NCBI GenBank assembly: GCA_963848825.1
Contig: CAWKFA010000015.1
Span: forward strand, 1,922,001-1,986,000
DNA from: CAVVSQ01 sp963848825
GTDB taxonomy: Bacteria; Planctomycetota; Planctomycetia; Gemmatales; Gemmataceae
Direction of reading: 5' to 3'
DNA length: 64,000 bases
Positions within the stretch are counted from its first letter, which is position 1, and every line of letters begins with the position of its first letter. A model generated the notes under the pieces. The model was given only the letters and a program-made list of their open reading frames with translations, searched no databases and was not told the DNA's origin. Position numbers and translations under genes: made by a program. Positions 40,508 through 49,779 of this stretch are shown here, piece by piece.

Positions 40508-41902
40508 TCATTTCAGATACAAGCCGTCTTCAATGCGTAAGTCCGGTTTTATTTTTTTCGCCAGCTCCGCCGCGTCGAGTGCGAACAAGGGACTTATCTC
40601 GATTTTAACGCTGGCATGTCCCGTCGTCGCGCGTGGCACCTTGAGGCCGGCTGTTTCGAGCCAGTCCGCTGCCTGATCGCATAGACTTTGCTGAACGGTG
40701 GCGGGCGAATCGGCGCCGGTGGCGTTTTTGAGGGGCTCGAACTCCTTTTTCGAAGTGGTCATGACGCTCCAGCGGTCGGCCTTCGGAAGGACGTCGAAAA
40801 TAAAGCGTTCGAATTTGAGCGCGTTCTCCTGTTCGGGTTCGATGCGTTCGCCCTGATCGTTGAGATAGGGGACTTTTTTCCGGGCCAGGTGCCAGGCAAT
40901 CTTCAGGGCGCCTCCCGTCACCTTGCGCAAAAAGGCCACATCGAAAAGATGGATCGCGGGGCTGCCTGCCCAGAACCAGAGCCGGCCTTGCTGATCTTTT
41001 TTGTTGGCCAGTGCCTCGGGCAAGTCGGAATACTCGATGATGGAACACCTGCCATCGATGAGCACGAAATTGCCTAGCTTGTCCGACGGTTTTTCCTTGG
41101 GGATGACCTTGGCGGAGACCTCGCATTTTTGGCCCACGTGGCGGCCCAGAAAGACACCATCCGCCAGGTCCACAAGCGGATTGTCGACTTGAAAATAAGA
41201 GACGGTGCGAATGCCGCGCCGGTCGAGAAGGTCGAGAAGGCCGGCGTCGGCCAGGCCGGTCAAGGTGCCGCCGTGGCCATTGGGGCCCAGAAACAACGAG
41301 CCCTTGCTTTCCAGAAGAAGCTTGCCGCTGTGCAGGTCGAGCGCGGGCATGGTGCCCTGGCAAAAGAAGAGCACGTCCTCCTGGGGCAGCCCGAAGTACT
41401 GGTGTTCCCTGAAGAAGTCGCGGGTCTCATGGTCCGTCGCCGGGCTGGTCATGAGCAGGAAGGGCAGGGCGGCGCCATAGCGGCGGCGCAGGGCCACGAT
41501 CTTTTCGGCATGAATCTGAAATAGCGATTTGCCCGAGACCGGCCCGATGGGGTACATGCCCTTGGGATGCTCGAAGCCGAGCCTGCTCCCTTGACCTCCG
41601 GCGACTACCAGAAACGCCACCCGGCCGGCGCGAAACTCTTCCTCGCCGCGCTGACGATCCTGTCCGCGGCCGACTGCATCCTCCTCAGGCCGGGGCAGGG
41701 GGGCGATGCGCTCCGCGGTGGGCAGGTCCTGCTTTTGATCCCTGATCTTGTAGAGCTCCTTTAGCTCTTCAAAATCGATGCGGCCGAGCTGCTCAAGCAG
41801 GCTGGCGCGCTCCTGCTGTTCCAGATGATCCCACCACGCGAGGACATGCTCTTGCTGGTGGTTTTGCAGTTTTTGCCGGATGGTGTTTTCGTCAGGCGGC
41901 AT
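40508..41902 (-). CDS. UAP1-type UTP-dependent sugar-1-phosphate uridylyltransferase
   Basis: 464 residues, intact. The N-terminal helical region (MPPDENTIRQKLQNHQQEHV) precedes the nucleotidyltransferase signature VVAGGQGSRLGFEHPKGMYP and GKSLFQIHAEKI, then LLMTSPATDHETRDFF, GPNGHGGTL and the uridine/sugar-binding part SYFQVDNPLV. This matches the eukaryotic-type UDP-N-acetylglucosamine / UDP-sugar pyrophosphorylases, not the bacterial GlmU or GalU types. It makes UDP-GlcNAc or UDP-Glc from UTP and sugar-1-phosphate; the sugar cannot be told. It is followed, on the same strand, by nothing but the repeat array, and is preceded by an MBL gene 14 bases away. Confidence 0.9.
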   Translation of the reverse strand: MPPDENTIRQKLQNHQQEHVLAWWDHLEQQERASLLEQLGRIDFEELKELYKIRDQKQDLPTAERIAPLPRPEEDAVGRGQDRQRGEEEFRAGRVAFLVVAGGQGSRLGFEHPKGMYPIGPVSGKSLFQIHAEKIVALRRRYGAALPFLLMTSPATDHETRDFFREHQYFGLPQEDVLFFCQGTMPALDLHSGKLLLESKGSLFLGPNGHGGTLTGLADAGLLDLLDRRGIRTVSYFQVDNPLVDLADGVFLGRHVGQKCEVSAKVIPKEKPSDKLGNFVLIDGRCSIIEYSDLPEALANKKDQQGRLWFWAGSPAIHLFDVAFLRKVTGGALKIAWHLARKKVPYLNDQGERIEPEQENALKFERFIFDVLPKADRWSVMTTSKKEFEPLKNATGADSPATVQQSLCDQAADWLETAGLKVPRATTGHASVKIEISPLFALDAAELAKKIKPDLRIEDGLYLK

Positions 41903-41915
41903 AGCTTGTCCCCGC

Positions 41916-42695
41916 TTAAAACGTGAAACTTAAGCCGTCATAAGCCAACTCCACGCCGGCAGGAAGCTCGCGGTTGGTAGTGGCATGATCGAGGTCGTGC
42001 GACATGTGGGTGAGGTAAGCCTGACGCGGCTGCAAGCGGCCGATCGCATCGAGCGCCTCGTCCAGATTGAAGTGTCCCGGATGCGGTTTATAACGGAGAG
42101 CGTCGAGCACCAGGACATCGAGGTCCTGGAGCAGCGGCCAGCTCTCCTTGGGAATCTTGTTGACGTCGGTGCAATAGGCCACGTCGCCGATCCGGAAGCC
42201 AAAAACATTGAAGTGCGCGTGTACCAGCGGAATCGGCACAACACGCTCGCCGAGCACTTCAAACGGACTCTCGTCGATGTTTTTGAAGACCAGTTTGGGC
42301 AGAAAGCCGGCCGGGACACCGTCCGCGTCCGGCGTAAACGCATAGGCGAACGATTGCCGGATCTTGCGCTCTACCTCATGGGTGCAAAATAGCGGCACGG
42401 CACTGCCGAGGTGGCGCGGGATTGGCCGCAAATCATCGAGCCCGTAAACGTGGTCGGCGTGAAAATGCGTGAAGAGAACGGCGTGGACCACCTTGGTATG
42501 GGACCGCAAAAGTTGCAGGCGCAGCTCCGGCGGCGTGTCGATGAGGAGATTTCCTTTGGGCAGGCGTATGAGCACCGCGCAGCGGTAGCGCTGATTGCGG
42601 GGGTCGTTTGAAGTACAGACCGCGCAGTCGCAGCCAATCATGGGAACGCCAACGGACGTGCCGGTGCCAAGAAAGGTGAAGGTGCGTTCTGCCAT
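41916..42695 (-). CDS. MBL-fold metallohydrolase (PhnP-like)
   Basis: 259 residues from ATG 42695 (MAERTFTFLGTGTSVGVPMI). Metallo-beta-lactamase-fold motifs include FTHFHADHVYGLDDL, HAHFNVFGF, YCTDVNKIP and LTHMSHDLDH. GTGTSVGVPMIGCDCAVCTS at the N-terminus, with its Cys cluster, is typical of PhnP-like phosphodiesterases that hydrolyse cyclic phosphates. No phn genes are near. The downstream UAP1-like gene starts 14 bases after its stop, so both are probably one transcript. An upstream extension to 42842 is open but lacks family similarity; AGAGG lies before 42695. Confidence 0.9.
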   Translation of the reverse strand: MAERTFTFLGTGTSVGVPMIGCDCAVCTSNDPRNQRYRCAVLIRLPKGNLLIDTPPELRLQLLRSHTKVVHAVLFTHFHADHVYGLDDLRPIPRHLGSAVPLFCTHEVERKIRQSFAYAFTPDADGVPAGFLPKLVFKNIDESPFEVLGERVVPIPLVHAHFNVFGFRIGDVAYCTDVNKIPKESWPLLQDLDVLVLDALRYKPHPGHFNLDEALDAIGRLQPRQAYLTHMSHDLDHATTNRELPAGVELAYDGLSFTF

Positions 42696-42932
42696 AAAAG
42701 CTGACCTCTCGCCCCTGCCGACGTCCAGGAAAGCGATGTGCCGACGTCGCTCCCCGGACCGAGACCAAACCATGCCGACCCTACTCATTGTAAGGAATCC
42801 GCCACAATATTTAGCGGAAATCGAGGACCGGACCGTTGACATCGGGGACCGGTTCGCTTACCTTTGCCGGATTGGAACTTCGAATGGTTCGATTCCTGTC
42901 GAGTGTTATTTCCTCTGGCGGAGGTTATTGGC

Positions 42933-44552
42933 ATGGATAGTGGTGCGGCCCCCAAAACCGGCAGGCTTCTTTGGGCCGGTTTCTTTGCTATTTTTGCTGC
43001 TGGAGTTGGCTTCTCGGTACGCGGTGGAATTCTCGGTTACTGGGCCGCGGATTACGGATTCACCAAGGCGGAGCTCGGCGAAATATCCGGTGGTGGGCTG
43101 GCCGGCTTCGGTATCGTCATTATTTTAGGCTCTCTTATTGCGGATAGAGTTGGTTATGGCCGACTCATGCTTTTGGCTTTTGTGATGCACATACTTTCCG
43201 CCGGATTGCAACTCTGCACCGACCCCATCAATGAAGCATTTGGAAGGGCGGGAGTTTACTGGAGCTTATACATCGCGATGTTTCTTTTCTCAATCGCCAA
43301 CGGCGTCTGCGAGGCAGTCGTCAACCCGATGGTGGCAACTCTCTATCCCACGAAAAAGACGCATTATCTCAATATACTTCATGCCGGTTGGCCGGGCGGA
43401 CTAATCGCCGGTGGTGTTCTTTCTTACTTGATGAACGGCGGAGTGATCGGCGATTTTGTCCTCTTTCCGAACAAGGTTCATTGGGTCATTCAGATGTCCA
43501 TGTTCCTTATACCGACCTTAATTTATGGACTCATGCTGATTGGCCAGAGATTTCCTAAGTCGGAGGCTGGAGAGGCAGGAGTCAGTTTTGGCGCCAGCCT
43601 GGCGGCCTTTGCTTCCCCCATCCTGCTGCTCCTGTTGGTCATCCACGCATTGGTTGGTTTTGTTGAATTAGGCACGGATAGCTGGATTCCCCGCATTACT
43701 GGCAGCATCGTGCAAAGTCAAAATATCGGTATGCTTATTTTCATTTATACGTCCGGTTTAATGTTTATCCTACGGTTCTTCGCCGGCCCCATCGAACACC
43801 GACTGTCGCCGCTGGGGCTGTTGTGCATTAGTGGTATTTTCGGTTGCATTGGCTTGACGCTGGTCGGAAATGCCGAAGGAATATTGATGTGTGTTTTGGC
43901 GGTGACTGTCTATGCACTCGGCAAAACGTTTTTGTGGCCCACGATGTTGGCAGTCGTCTCGGAGCGTTTTCCCAAGGGCGGGGCCTTGACGATCGGCGCG
44001 GTTGGCGGCGTTGGTATGCTATCGGCGGGGTTCCTGGGTGTGCCCGGAATTGGTTTTATGCAAGATTACAATGCAACCACAGAATTGAAAAAAACGTCGG
44101 AGCCGTCCTATAGTCGCTACGTCGCTGCACAGCCAAAACATTTTCTAGGCATGTTTGAGACCATGGGGCTTGATGGGTCCAAGACCAGCATTCTCGACCT
44201 GGGGCTTGAGGCCAATGCTGCGCGGGCGGAAGCGGCAAAACTTACGGGTAAAAAAGCAGAGGAAAGGTCCGCCGAGGCCAAGGAGGCTGAACGCCAACTC
44301 AAAAGGTCGCTGGAACTAAATAAGCTGGAAAGTTGGTGGGCTCAAAGTGAGGCTTTTGCAAGTACCGACCAGAAGCCTGTAGACGACGCGGGTATCTTCG
44401 GAGGTCGCATGGCCTTAAAATGGACCGCTGCCGTTCCTGCTACGATGGCAGTTTTATACCTGCTGCTTATCGTGTATTTCAAGATGATCGGCGGCTACAA
44501 GCGGGTTGAGCTACCGACGGATCCAACAACTTTACCTACTGGAGAGTATTAG
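42933..44552 (+). CDS. Major facilitator superfamily transporter
   Basis: 539 residues from ATG 42933, with GGAGG 8-9 bases upstream. It has twelve or so hydrophobic helices; the first is LLWAGFFAIFAAGVGFSVRG. Typical MFS features are the loop after helix 2 (LIADRVGYGRLML) and the late GGALTIGAVGGVGMLSAGFL. A cytoplasmic or periplasmic insertion of about 110 residues between the last two helices is Ala/Glu/Lys-rich (ANAARAEAAKLTGKKAEERS). The insert is unusual for MFS and is known for planctomycete members by my recollection. The substrate is unknown. The base composition here is slightly lower in GC than neighbours. Confidence 0.88.
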   Translation: MDSGAAPKTGRLLWAGFFAIFAAGVGFSVRGGILGYWAADYGFTKAELGEISGGGLAGFGIVIILGSLIADRVGYGRLMLLAFVMHILSAGLQLCTDPINEAFGRAGVYWSLYIAMFLFSIANGVCEAVVNPMVATLYPTKKTHYLNILHAGWPGGLIAGGVLSYLMNGGVIGDFVLFPNKVHWVIQMSMFLIPTLIYGLMLIGQRFPKSEAGEAGVSFGASLAAFASPILLLLLVIHALVGFVELGTDSWIPRITGSIVQSQNIGMLIFIYTSGLMFILRFFAGPIEHRLSPLGLLCISGIFGCIGLTLVGNAEGILMCVLAVTVYALGKTFLWPTMLAVVSERFPKGGALTIGAVGGVGMLSAGFLGVPGIGFMQDYNATTELKKTSEPSYSRYVAAQPKHFLGMFETMGLDGSKTSILDLGLEANAARAEAAKLTGKKAEERSAEAKEAERQLKRSLELNKLESWWAQSEAFASTDQKPVDDAGIFGGRMALKWTAAVPATMAVLYLLLIVYFKMIGGYKRVELPTDPTTLPTGEY

Positions 44553-44952
44553 GATAGAAGCGCTGGCCAACCTTCTGCTCCTCTGAATGCCATTGAGCAG
44601 GGTTCTTCTGGGCACGCGAGCCTATGGCAATTTTCCCGCCTCGGGAAGCCTGATCAATCCGTGCGCCGATTCATCTGAAAAGGTTGTCTGGACCCCTTCG
44701 GCGCTCCAAGGGTCTGGACACCTTTTTCACCGGACTGTTCGGAAAAAAATGGTCCAGACTTGAACGGAAGCGGCTCATTGTACGCGCCGGCGACCTTGAA
44801 TTCGCCCGGAACGATCAGGCCAGCGATTGCCGAACCACGTACGACGTCTCTTCCGGGTAGGATGGACCCATCCCAACCGGATGAATGTGAACGGTGCATT
44901 CAAAGCGGGGACAAATGAGCTTTGGCCCTTTTTTGGTGCAAAGGGTCATATC
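44553..44952 (+). other. Intergenic region with inverted repeats GTCTGGAC
   Basis: 400 bases without a supported gene. GTCTGGAC occurs at 44687 and 44712, and its complement at about 44750-44759 (GGTCCAGAC). The segment 44711-44759 folds as GTCTGGAC-CC-TTTTT against AAAAAAA-GGTCCAGAC around CACCGGACTGTTCGG. GACCCCTT (44691) can also pair with AAGGGTC (44708), followed by a T-run at 44722, which might terminate the transporter gene. The remainder holds no clear promoter. Confidence 0.5.
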
Positions 44953-45552
44953 ATGTCCGCCCGCAAGGGTGTCACGCTCCTTGAGACTCTGGTGGTGTTC
45001 GCAATCATTGGCCTCTTACTGGCACTTTTGTTTCCCGCCATACAATCCGTGCGTAGGCAAGCCTTGGAGATGGGGTGCAAGAACAACTTGCATCAGCTAA
45101 ATCTCGCCGTTGCTGAATTTTATAAGGCGTACAAGCGGCTTCCCGGCCCTGGCACCAATGGCATGGTGGGCGGCTGGACCATTGACGTGCTTCCATTCCT
45201 CGAACAGAAGAACTTGTGGGACCGCGTAACGCCTGGCAATCCAATTTCAACCGCGCCGGATATTCTATTGAGGCGGCCTGGCGTACTTTCTTGCCCAACT
45301 CGGAGTGCAAGCGACGAGTCGATTGAAAACGTGATGGACCTATCCCACTATGTCCTTATGCCGGCTTCCAATGGGGAAACATTCAATGTTTTCGACGCAC
45401 CTTTGGACGTGAAAGTCCCGTGGGCGAGCGGACTCGAAATGAGCTACGACGATGTAGTTTCTCGAACGGGGCCGCACCACGAAGGCTTTTACTTTGCCAG
45501 AGGTTTTCAAAACGGCATTGAGTTCATCATCCATGGTGAATTCGTACGCTAG
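44953..45552 (+). CDS. DUF1559-type pseudopilin-like protein
   Basis: 199 residues from ATG 44953. The prepilin-like N-terminus, MSARKGVTLLETLVVFAIIG, has the G/(V)TLLE cleavage context and one hydrophobic helix, as in type II secretion or type IV pilus minor pilins. The DUF1559 core follows: CKNNLHQLNLAVAEFYKAYK, LPGPGTNGMVGGWTIDVLPF and LEQKNLW. The usual C-terminal H-X9-DG motif is shortened. It is a shorter member than the planctomycete average of about 300 residues. Processing by prepilin peptidase is inferred. It stands alone between two intergenic spaces. Confidence 0.85.
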   Translation: MSARKGVTLLETLVVFAIIGLLLALLFPAIQSVRRQALEMGCKNNLHQLNLAVAEFYKAYKRLPGPGTNGMVGGWTIDVLPFLEQKNLWDRVTPGNPISTAPDILLRRPGVLSCPTRSASDESIENVMDLSHYVLMPASNGETFNVFDAPLDVKVPWASGLEMSYDDVVSRTGPHHEGFYFARGFQNGIEFIIHGEFVR

Positions 45553-45732
45553 GTCTCGATTTTCAAACTCTGGCGAATCTATTGACCGGTCAAGATCGTC
45601 TTGCTCCTCGGGAAAAGACTTAAACCGGCCCGTTGAAAAAGGGAAAAAGGTATCAGAGTAACTTGACCACGACAGCGAACCGTAAATTACATTCTATCGC
45701 ATCCGACCCGTCCGCCCGTCGCGAGCTCGCTT

Positions 45733-45843
45733 GTTACGTCGAAGCAGGGCGTGTTGTATCTGGCCTTCAAACTGGGATGGAACGATTGGAAGTTGGGGAT
45801 TGCGACCGCGGCGGCGGGTAAAGTGTCAGCGAGACGGTTTTTT
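45733..45843 (+). pseudogene. Possible remnant of an IS110-family transposase N-terminus
   Basis: A short frame reads VTSKQGVLYLAFKLGWNDWK LGIATAAAGK. By memory of planctomycete IS110 transposases this matches their opening (xLYLAFELGxxxWKLxFTTG). The DEDD catalytic parts are absent, and after about 35 residues the sequence passes into an unrelated small membrane protein frame. It is therefore a fragment at best. The surrounding 45553-45732 holds no gene. Confidence 0.35.
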
Positions 45844-46206
45844 ATGAACAATGTTACTGTCATTAAGCGTTTCGTCTTCCGTTTTAGGGTTGTCGGGCTT
45901 GGCTTTTTTCTCATTTGTATGTTCTCAGGCTGTTCTGCAATAACGCAGGTACGGAATCGGAACCTGTACGACGTAATTGGAGTATGGCTGCTGTTCATGT
46001 CCGGGCCGCTATTTGTGTTTGGCTTACCTGAAATGTTGCGGGACTGCTTTTTTTCTGCATTAATAATGGCTGGGTTTGTTGGAATGATTCTGATTTTTGC
46101 ACATCCCCTACGGCCATCTACCGCCACGGTTTGGGTAACGCTGCTGGGGTGTTTTTTGTGGTATCTGCCTAGTTTTATTGTGGTGCTGATAGCGCTCTCG
46201 ACGTAG
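45844..46206 (+). CDS. Small hypothetical membrane protein
   Basis: About 120 residues from ATG 45844 (MNNVTVIKRFVFRFRVVGLG). The first helix FFLICMFSGCSAI has a lipobox-like LICMFSGC, so it might be a lipoprotein signal. Three further hydrophobic stretches follow (WLLFMSGPLFVFGL, LIMAGFVGMILIF, LLGCFLWYLPSFIVVLIAL). The frame can be read further upstream through the transposase-like remnant, but ATG 45844 is the more natural start. No family was recognised. Its AT content is higher than the surroundings, which may indicate transfer. Confidence 0.5.
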   Translation: MNNVTVIKRFVFRFRVVGLGFFLICMFSGCSAITQVRNRNLYDVIGVWLLFMSGPLFVFGLPEMLRDCFFSALIMAGFVGMILIFAHPLRPSTATVWVTLLGCFLWYLPSFIVVLIALST

Positions 46207-46410
46207 CTGAGTGGCCGAGTTGCGATCCAACGATACGTGACGGCGAGCACGGGGTATGACCTCGCCCCTCGCCTGTTTAGACTCGTTTTCCGGCCCTGGT
46301 AGTGAGGACCGGCGTCCACGTGTTGATAATGGGCATGCCAGCGCTGCGTGTGCCTCAAGGTCAGCGGCCCGCGATCCTACCGCTTACTCGGACATCAACT
46401 TTACCGAGCG

Positions 46411-49400
46411 CTAATCGATGAATCGGTTACTTCCGGCTCGGGCGTCGCGGCTTCTTCGGTTTCGTTGGTGGGCCCGCGCTGGGTTCGTTCTCGTCGGATC
46501 AGGTCCAAAAACAGACGGCGTGTTTGCGTGGCGTGGCGCTGTTAGCACTTCCAGGAAGCGTTGGGCCGCGGCGATCTCGCCGTCTCCTTCGAGGCCGACG
46601 CGGCGAGCGAGCTTTTCCAGGTCTTCCGGATTGTGCGGCAATTCATCGAGCGAGCGATTGTGGAAGATGCGCAGCCTGATCTCCACGAGGCGCAGAAAAT
46701 CGTAACAGGAGCGCAGCGTTTCGTGTTCCTCGCGCGTGATGAGCTGGCAATTCTTCAAGGCGTCTAGCGATTCCCAGGTATTGGGGTTGCGCACCTCGGG
46801 AAGTTCCTTGCCATATTTGAGCCGAAACATCTGGGTGATGAACTCAATATCGACAATGCCGCCGAAGCCGCGCTTCAGGTCCCGTTCGCTGCCGCTGGCC
46901 TCGACGCGCTCGCGCATGGCGAGTATTTCCGTGCCCAGGGACGGCTTCCACTCCAGTCCGTAAGCTGCCCTGCTGACAGTTTCCATGACCTGCCGGCCGA
47001 ATTCGGCGTCACCGAAGACGACACGACCGCGTGTCAGCGCCTGGTGCTCCCATAACTGTGAGCCCCCTTCCTCGTAGTATTTCTCAAACTCGCTGAGCGG
47101 TATCACGAGGCTCCCGGACTTGCCGGTCGGGCGCAGCCGCATATCGACGTGGTACAGGCGGCCCATGGGGCCGAGGTAGCTGGCCACCTTGATGATCTGC
47201 CGGGCCAGGTCGGTGAAAAAGTGGAAGTTGTCCGTCAGCTCGAACGTATCAAACCGCGACGAGCCGGGGGGTGGCACGGTCCGGCCATCCCCTTCATAGA
47301 CGAGGATCAGGTCGAGATCGCTGTGATAGCTCATCTCCCGGCCGCCCAGCTTACCAAGGCCCAGCAGCACGAAGCGGCTGGCCGTGCCCGAGTTGAGAGT
47401 CGGCATGCCTAGCCGCCTGACTAGCGGTGGATATTCCAGAATGGCGATCTGCGCCAGGATGGTCTCGGCCAGATCGCTCAGGGCGCCCACCGTCTGGATC
47501 GTTGAATCCTTGCCCAGGATGTCACGCACGCCGATGCGCAGAAGCTCCTTGTCCTTGAAGCTATGTAAAATCGGTTCGGGATCGTCGGCATTATGGCAAA
47601 GGTCGGTGAGCTCGCGGCGCAGCTCGGCGGCAGTTCGGGGTTGGTTCAGCACGAGGCTATCGAGTAACTCGTCGATCATGCCGGGGTTGTTGATCAGGAT
47701 TTCCGAAAGAAACTGGCTCCACGCACAGAGCTCGACATAGAGCTTGAGAATCGGGTTGTTGAAGCTGAAGAGCTCCCACAGGACCGCCTTGCCCCCCAGC
47801 GAAGCAGACACTTTCTCCAGGTTGACCATGGCCATATCGGGATCGGGCGTGTCGGCGAGTGCACGCAATAGCCGCGGCGCGATGTTCGCCAGAAATTGAC
47901 GGCAGCGCCGTGTCGACAGGAAAGGGACCGATTCGGTCGCGAGCTGGGTGAGATTGTTGTAAGCCCCTTGCAGGTCTTTGAAGGGATACTTACCCAGCAC
48001 GGCCTGGATGCGTTCGGGGTCCGGGTTGGGGTCCAGAAGAAGGTCCGCTTCGGGCTCGGCTTGCCCGTCCTGTTCCTGGAAAGATTGATGCAGTAAATGA
48101 TCGAGGATTTTGCGCGTCAGGTCCGTCTTTTCATGGTAGTCGCGCAGAAACGCATCGAGGGGGTCGATGCTAGCCACCGGCATGTCCTTGCGGGACGTAC
48201 CGTCTGATTCGGGCGTCCCCTCATTTTCGGGGACCGCTGCCTGGTAGCCCATGCGCAGGGCAAGCTTACGCATCTCGTCGTCACGATCCGGCAGGCGGTG
48301 CGTCTGCAGATCGAACATGATTTGCAGGCGGTGCTCGGTTTTGCGTAGAAAGCGATAGCTGTCGTCCAGCTTGCGCCATTCCTGATCCGTCAGGCAGCCG
48401 ACGTTTTCCAGCGCATGCATGGCCTTGAGGGTATTGCGTTGGCGCACGTTAATCAGGTCGCCGCCGTTGAGGAGCTGCAGGAACTGGATGGTGAACTCCA
48501 CGTCGCGGATACCGCCGTGGCCGGTCTTGACCTCTTTTGCCGAATCACCGGCCCGCCCCGTCTTTTTTTCAATACGACGCTTGAGTGCCTTGATCTCGTT
48601 GATTTCAGCCACGCTGAGGTATTTGCGATAGACGAAGGGCTCGATGGCCCGCAGGAATTCCTCGCCCAGCCGAACATTGCCGGCGACTGGCCGGACCTTG
48701 ATCAGCGCCTGGCGCTGCCAGGTTCGCCCCATGCTGTCGTAATAAGCAAGCGTGCTGGCGAGAGAACGCGCCAGAGGCCCGCGGTGCCCCTCTGGCCGCA
48801 GGCGCAGATCGACGCGATAGGCCTGGCCCCGGTCGGTATGCGTGGTAAGCAGGCGCACCACTTCCGTGGTGACGCGCGAAGAAATCATCGTTGGTGATGT
48901 TGGTGGTGCGGCTGCCCTTGGTGGCCCCTTCGTCGTCATAGACAAACATCAGATCGATGTCGCTGCTGTAATTCAGCTCCTTGCCCCCGAGCTTGCCAAA
49001 CGCCAGGATGACGCAGCGCGCCGGTTCGCCAGACGTGGTCATGGGCTCGCCAAAACGCCGGCTGGTCAGGCGCAAACCTGTCGCCAGGGCAACTTCGAGG
49101 GCGGTGTCGGCGACGCGCGAAATATCGCGCGTAATCTCCTCCAGGGGGCGATCACGAATAATGTCGTTGGTGCCGATACGCAACATTTGTTTTTGGCGAA
49201 ACTTGCGAAATGCTCGCAAGATGGCGGTGTCCTCGAACGCCGCATCGACTTCTTCCTGAAGGTGGGTGAGCATTTCCGCCCGGCTTGGGCTGGAACGCAA
49301 GGGAATGCGCAGCATATCGAGATAATCAGGGTTGGCGATCAATAGATCGCTGAAGAACTGGCTTGAACTAAATAACTGGAGGAGCGTTTCCAGCGTACGT

Positions 49401-49675
49401 GCCCGGCTTTCCATCAGGGAAGGCAAATGCACGGCGCCGCCGGGGTCGGCGAGAAAGCGCTCGAAGTTGTTCAGCGCCATGTCGGCATCCGGGCAGCGCG
49501 GCAAGAGACGGCCAAGTGGGTGACACAACTCGGCCAGCGCCTCGGCGCCGAGCGCCGTTGCGAGATGTTTTATGTTGCGATAGCCGCGTTCGACGTCGCG
49601 CAGGCCCCAGGAAGTCAGCAGGGCACCAGCTTCGGACGGGGTTTCCAGACAGTACTGTAAATGATCGAGTTGCAT
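46411..49675 (-). CDS. glnE: Glutamine synthetase adenylyltransferase / deadenylylase, one frameshift
   Basis: About 1,087 residues, a little longer than the usual 950. GlnE has two nucleotidyltransferase domains that remove and add AMP on glutamine synthetase. Both are visible: FGKLGGKELNYSSDIDLMFV in the N-terminal half and GLGKLGGREMSYHSDLDLIL in the C-terminal half, each with an RVDLRLRPEG or HVDMRLRPTG partner motif. The frame changes near 48878 (NDDFFAR to VTTEVVRLLT). ATG 49675 (MQLDHLQYC) is chosen since sequence upstream is not family-like, but no ribosome-binding site is apparent. The last about 35 residues are basic and unlike the family. Confidence 0.93.
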
Positions 49676-49779
49676 GGGCGTTTCATTCGAGGGCGATTTA
49701 TCAGGCCAAAACTCAAGCATAACCGATAGCGTCCACGACTTCCTCCATTTTTCTCGTTCGAAAAGTGCAACCCGCGAAA

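Noticed and set aside
42885..42915. tRNA T-loop (GGTTCGATTCC)
   Set aside because: The flanking five bases on each side do not pair and no acceptor or anticodon stem can be built around it.
45687..46358. Minus-strand 223-codon frame
   Set aside because: Rich in rare residue combinations without pattern, antisense to the small membrane protein, and without a start signal.
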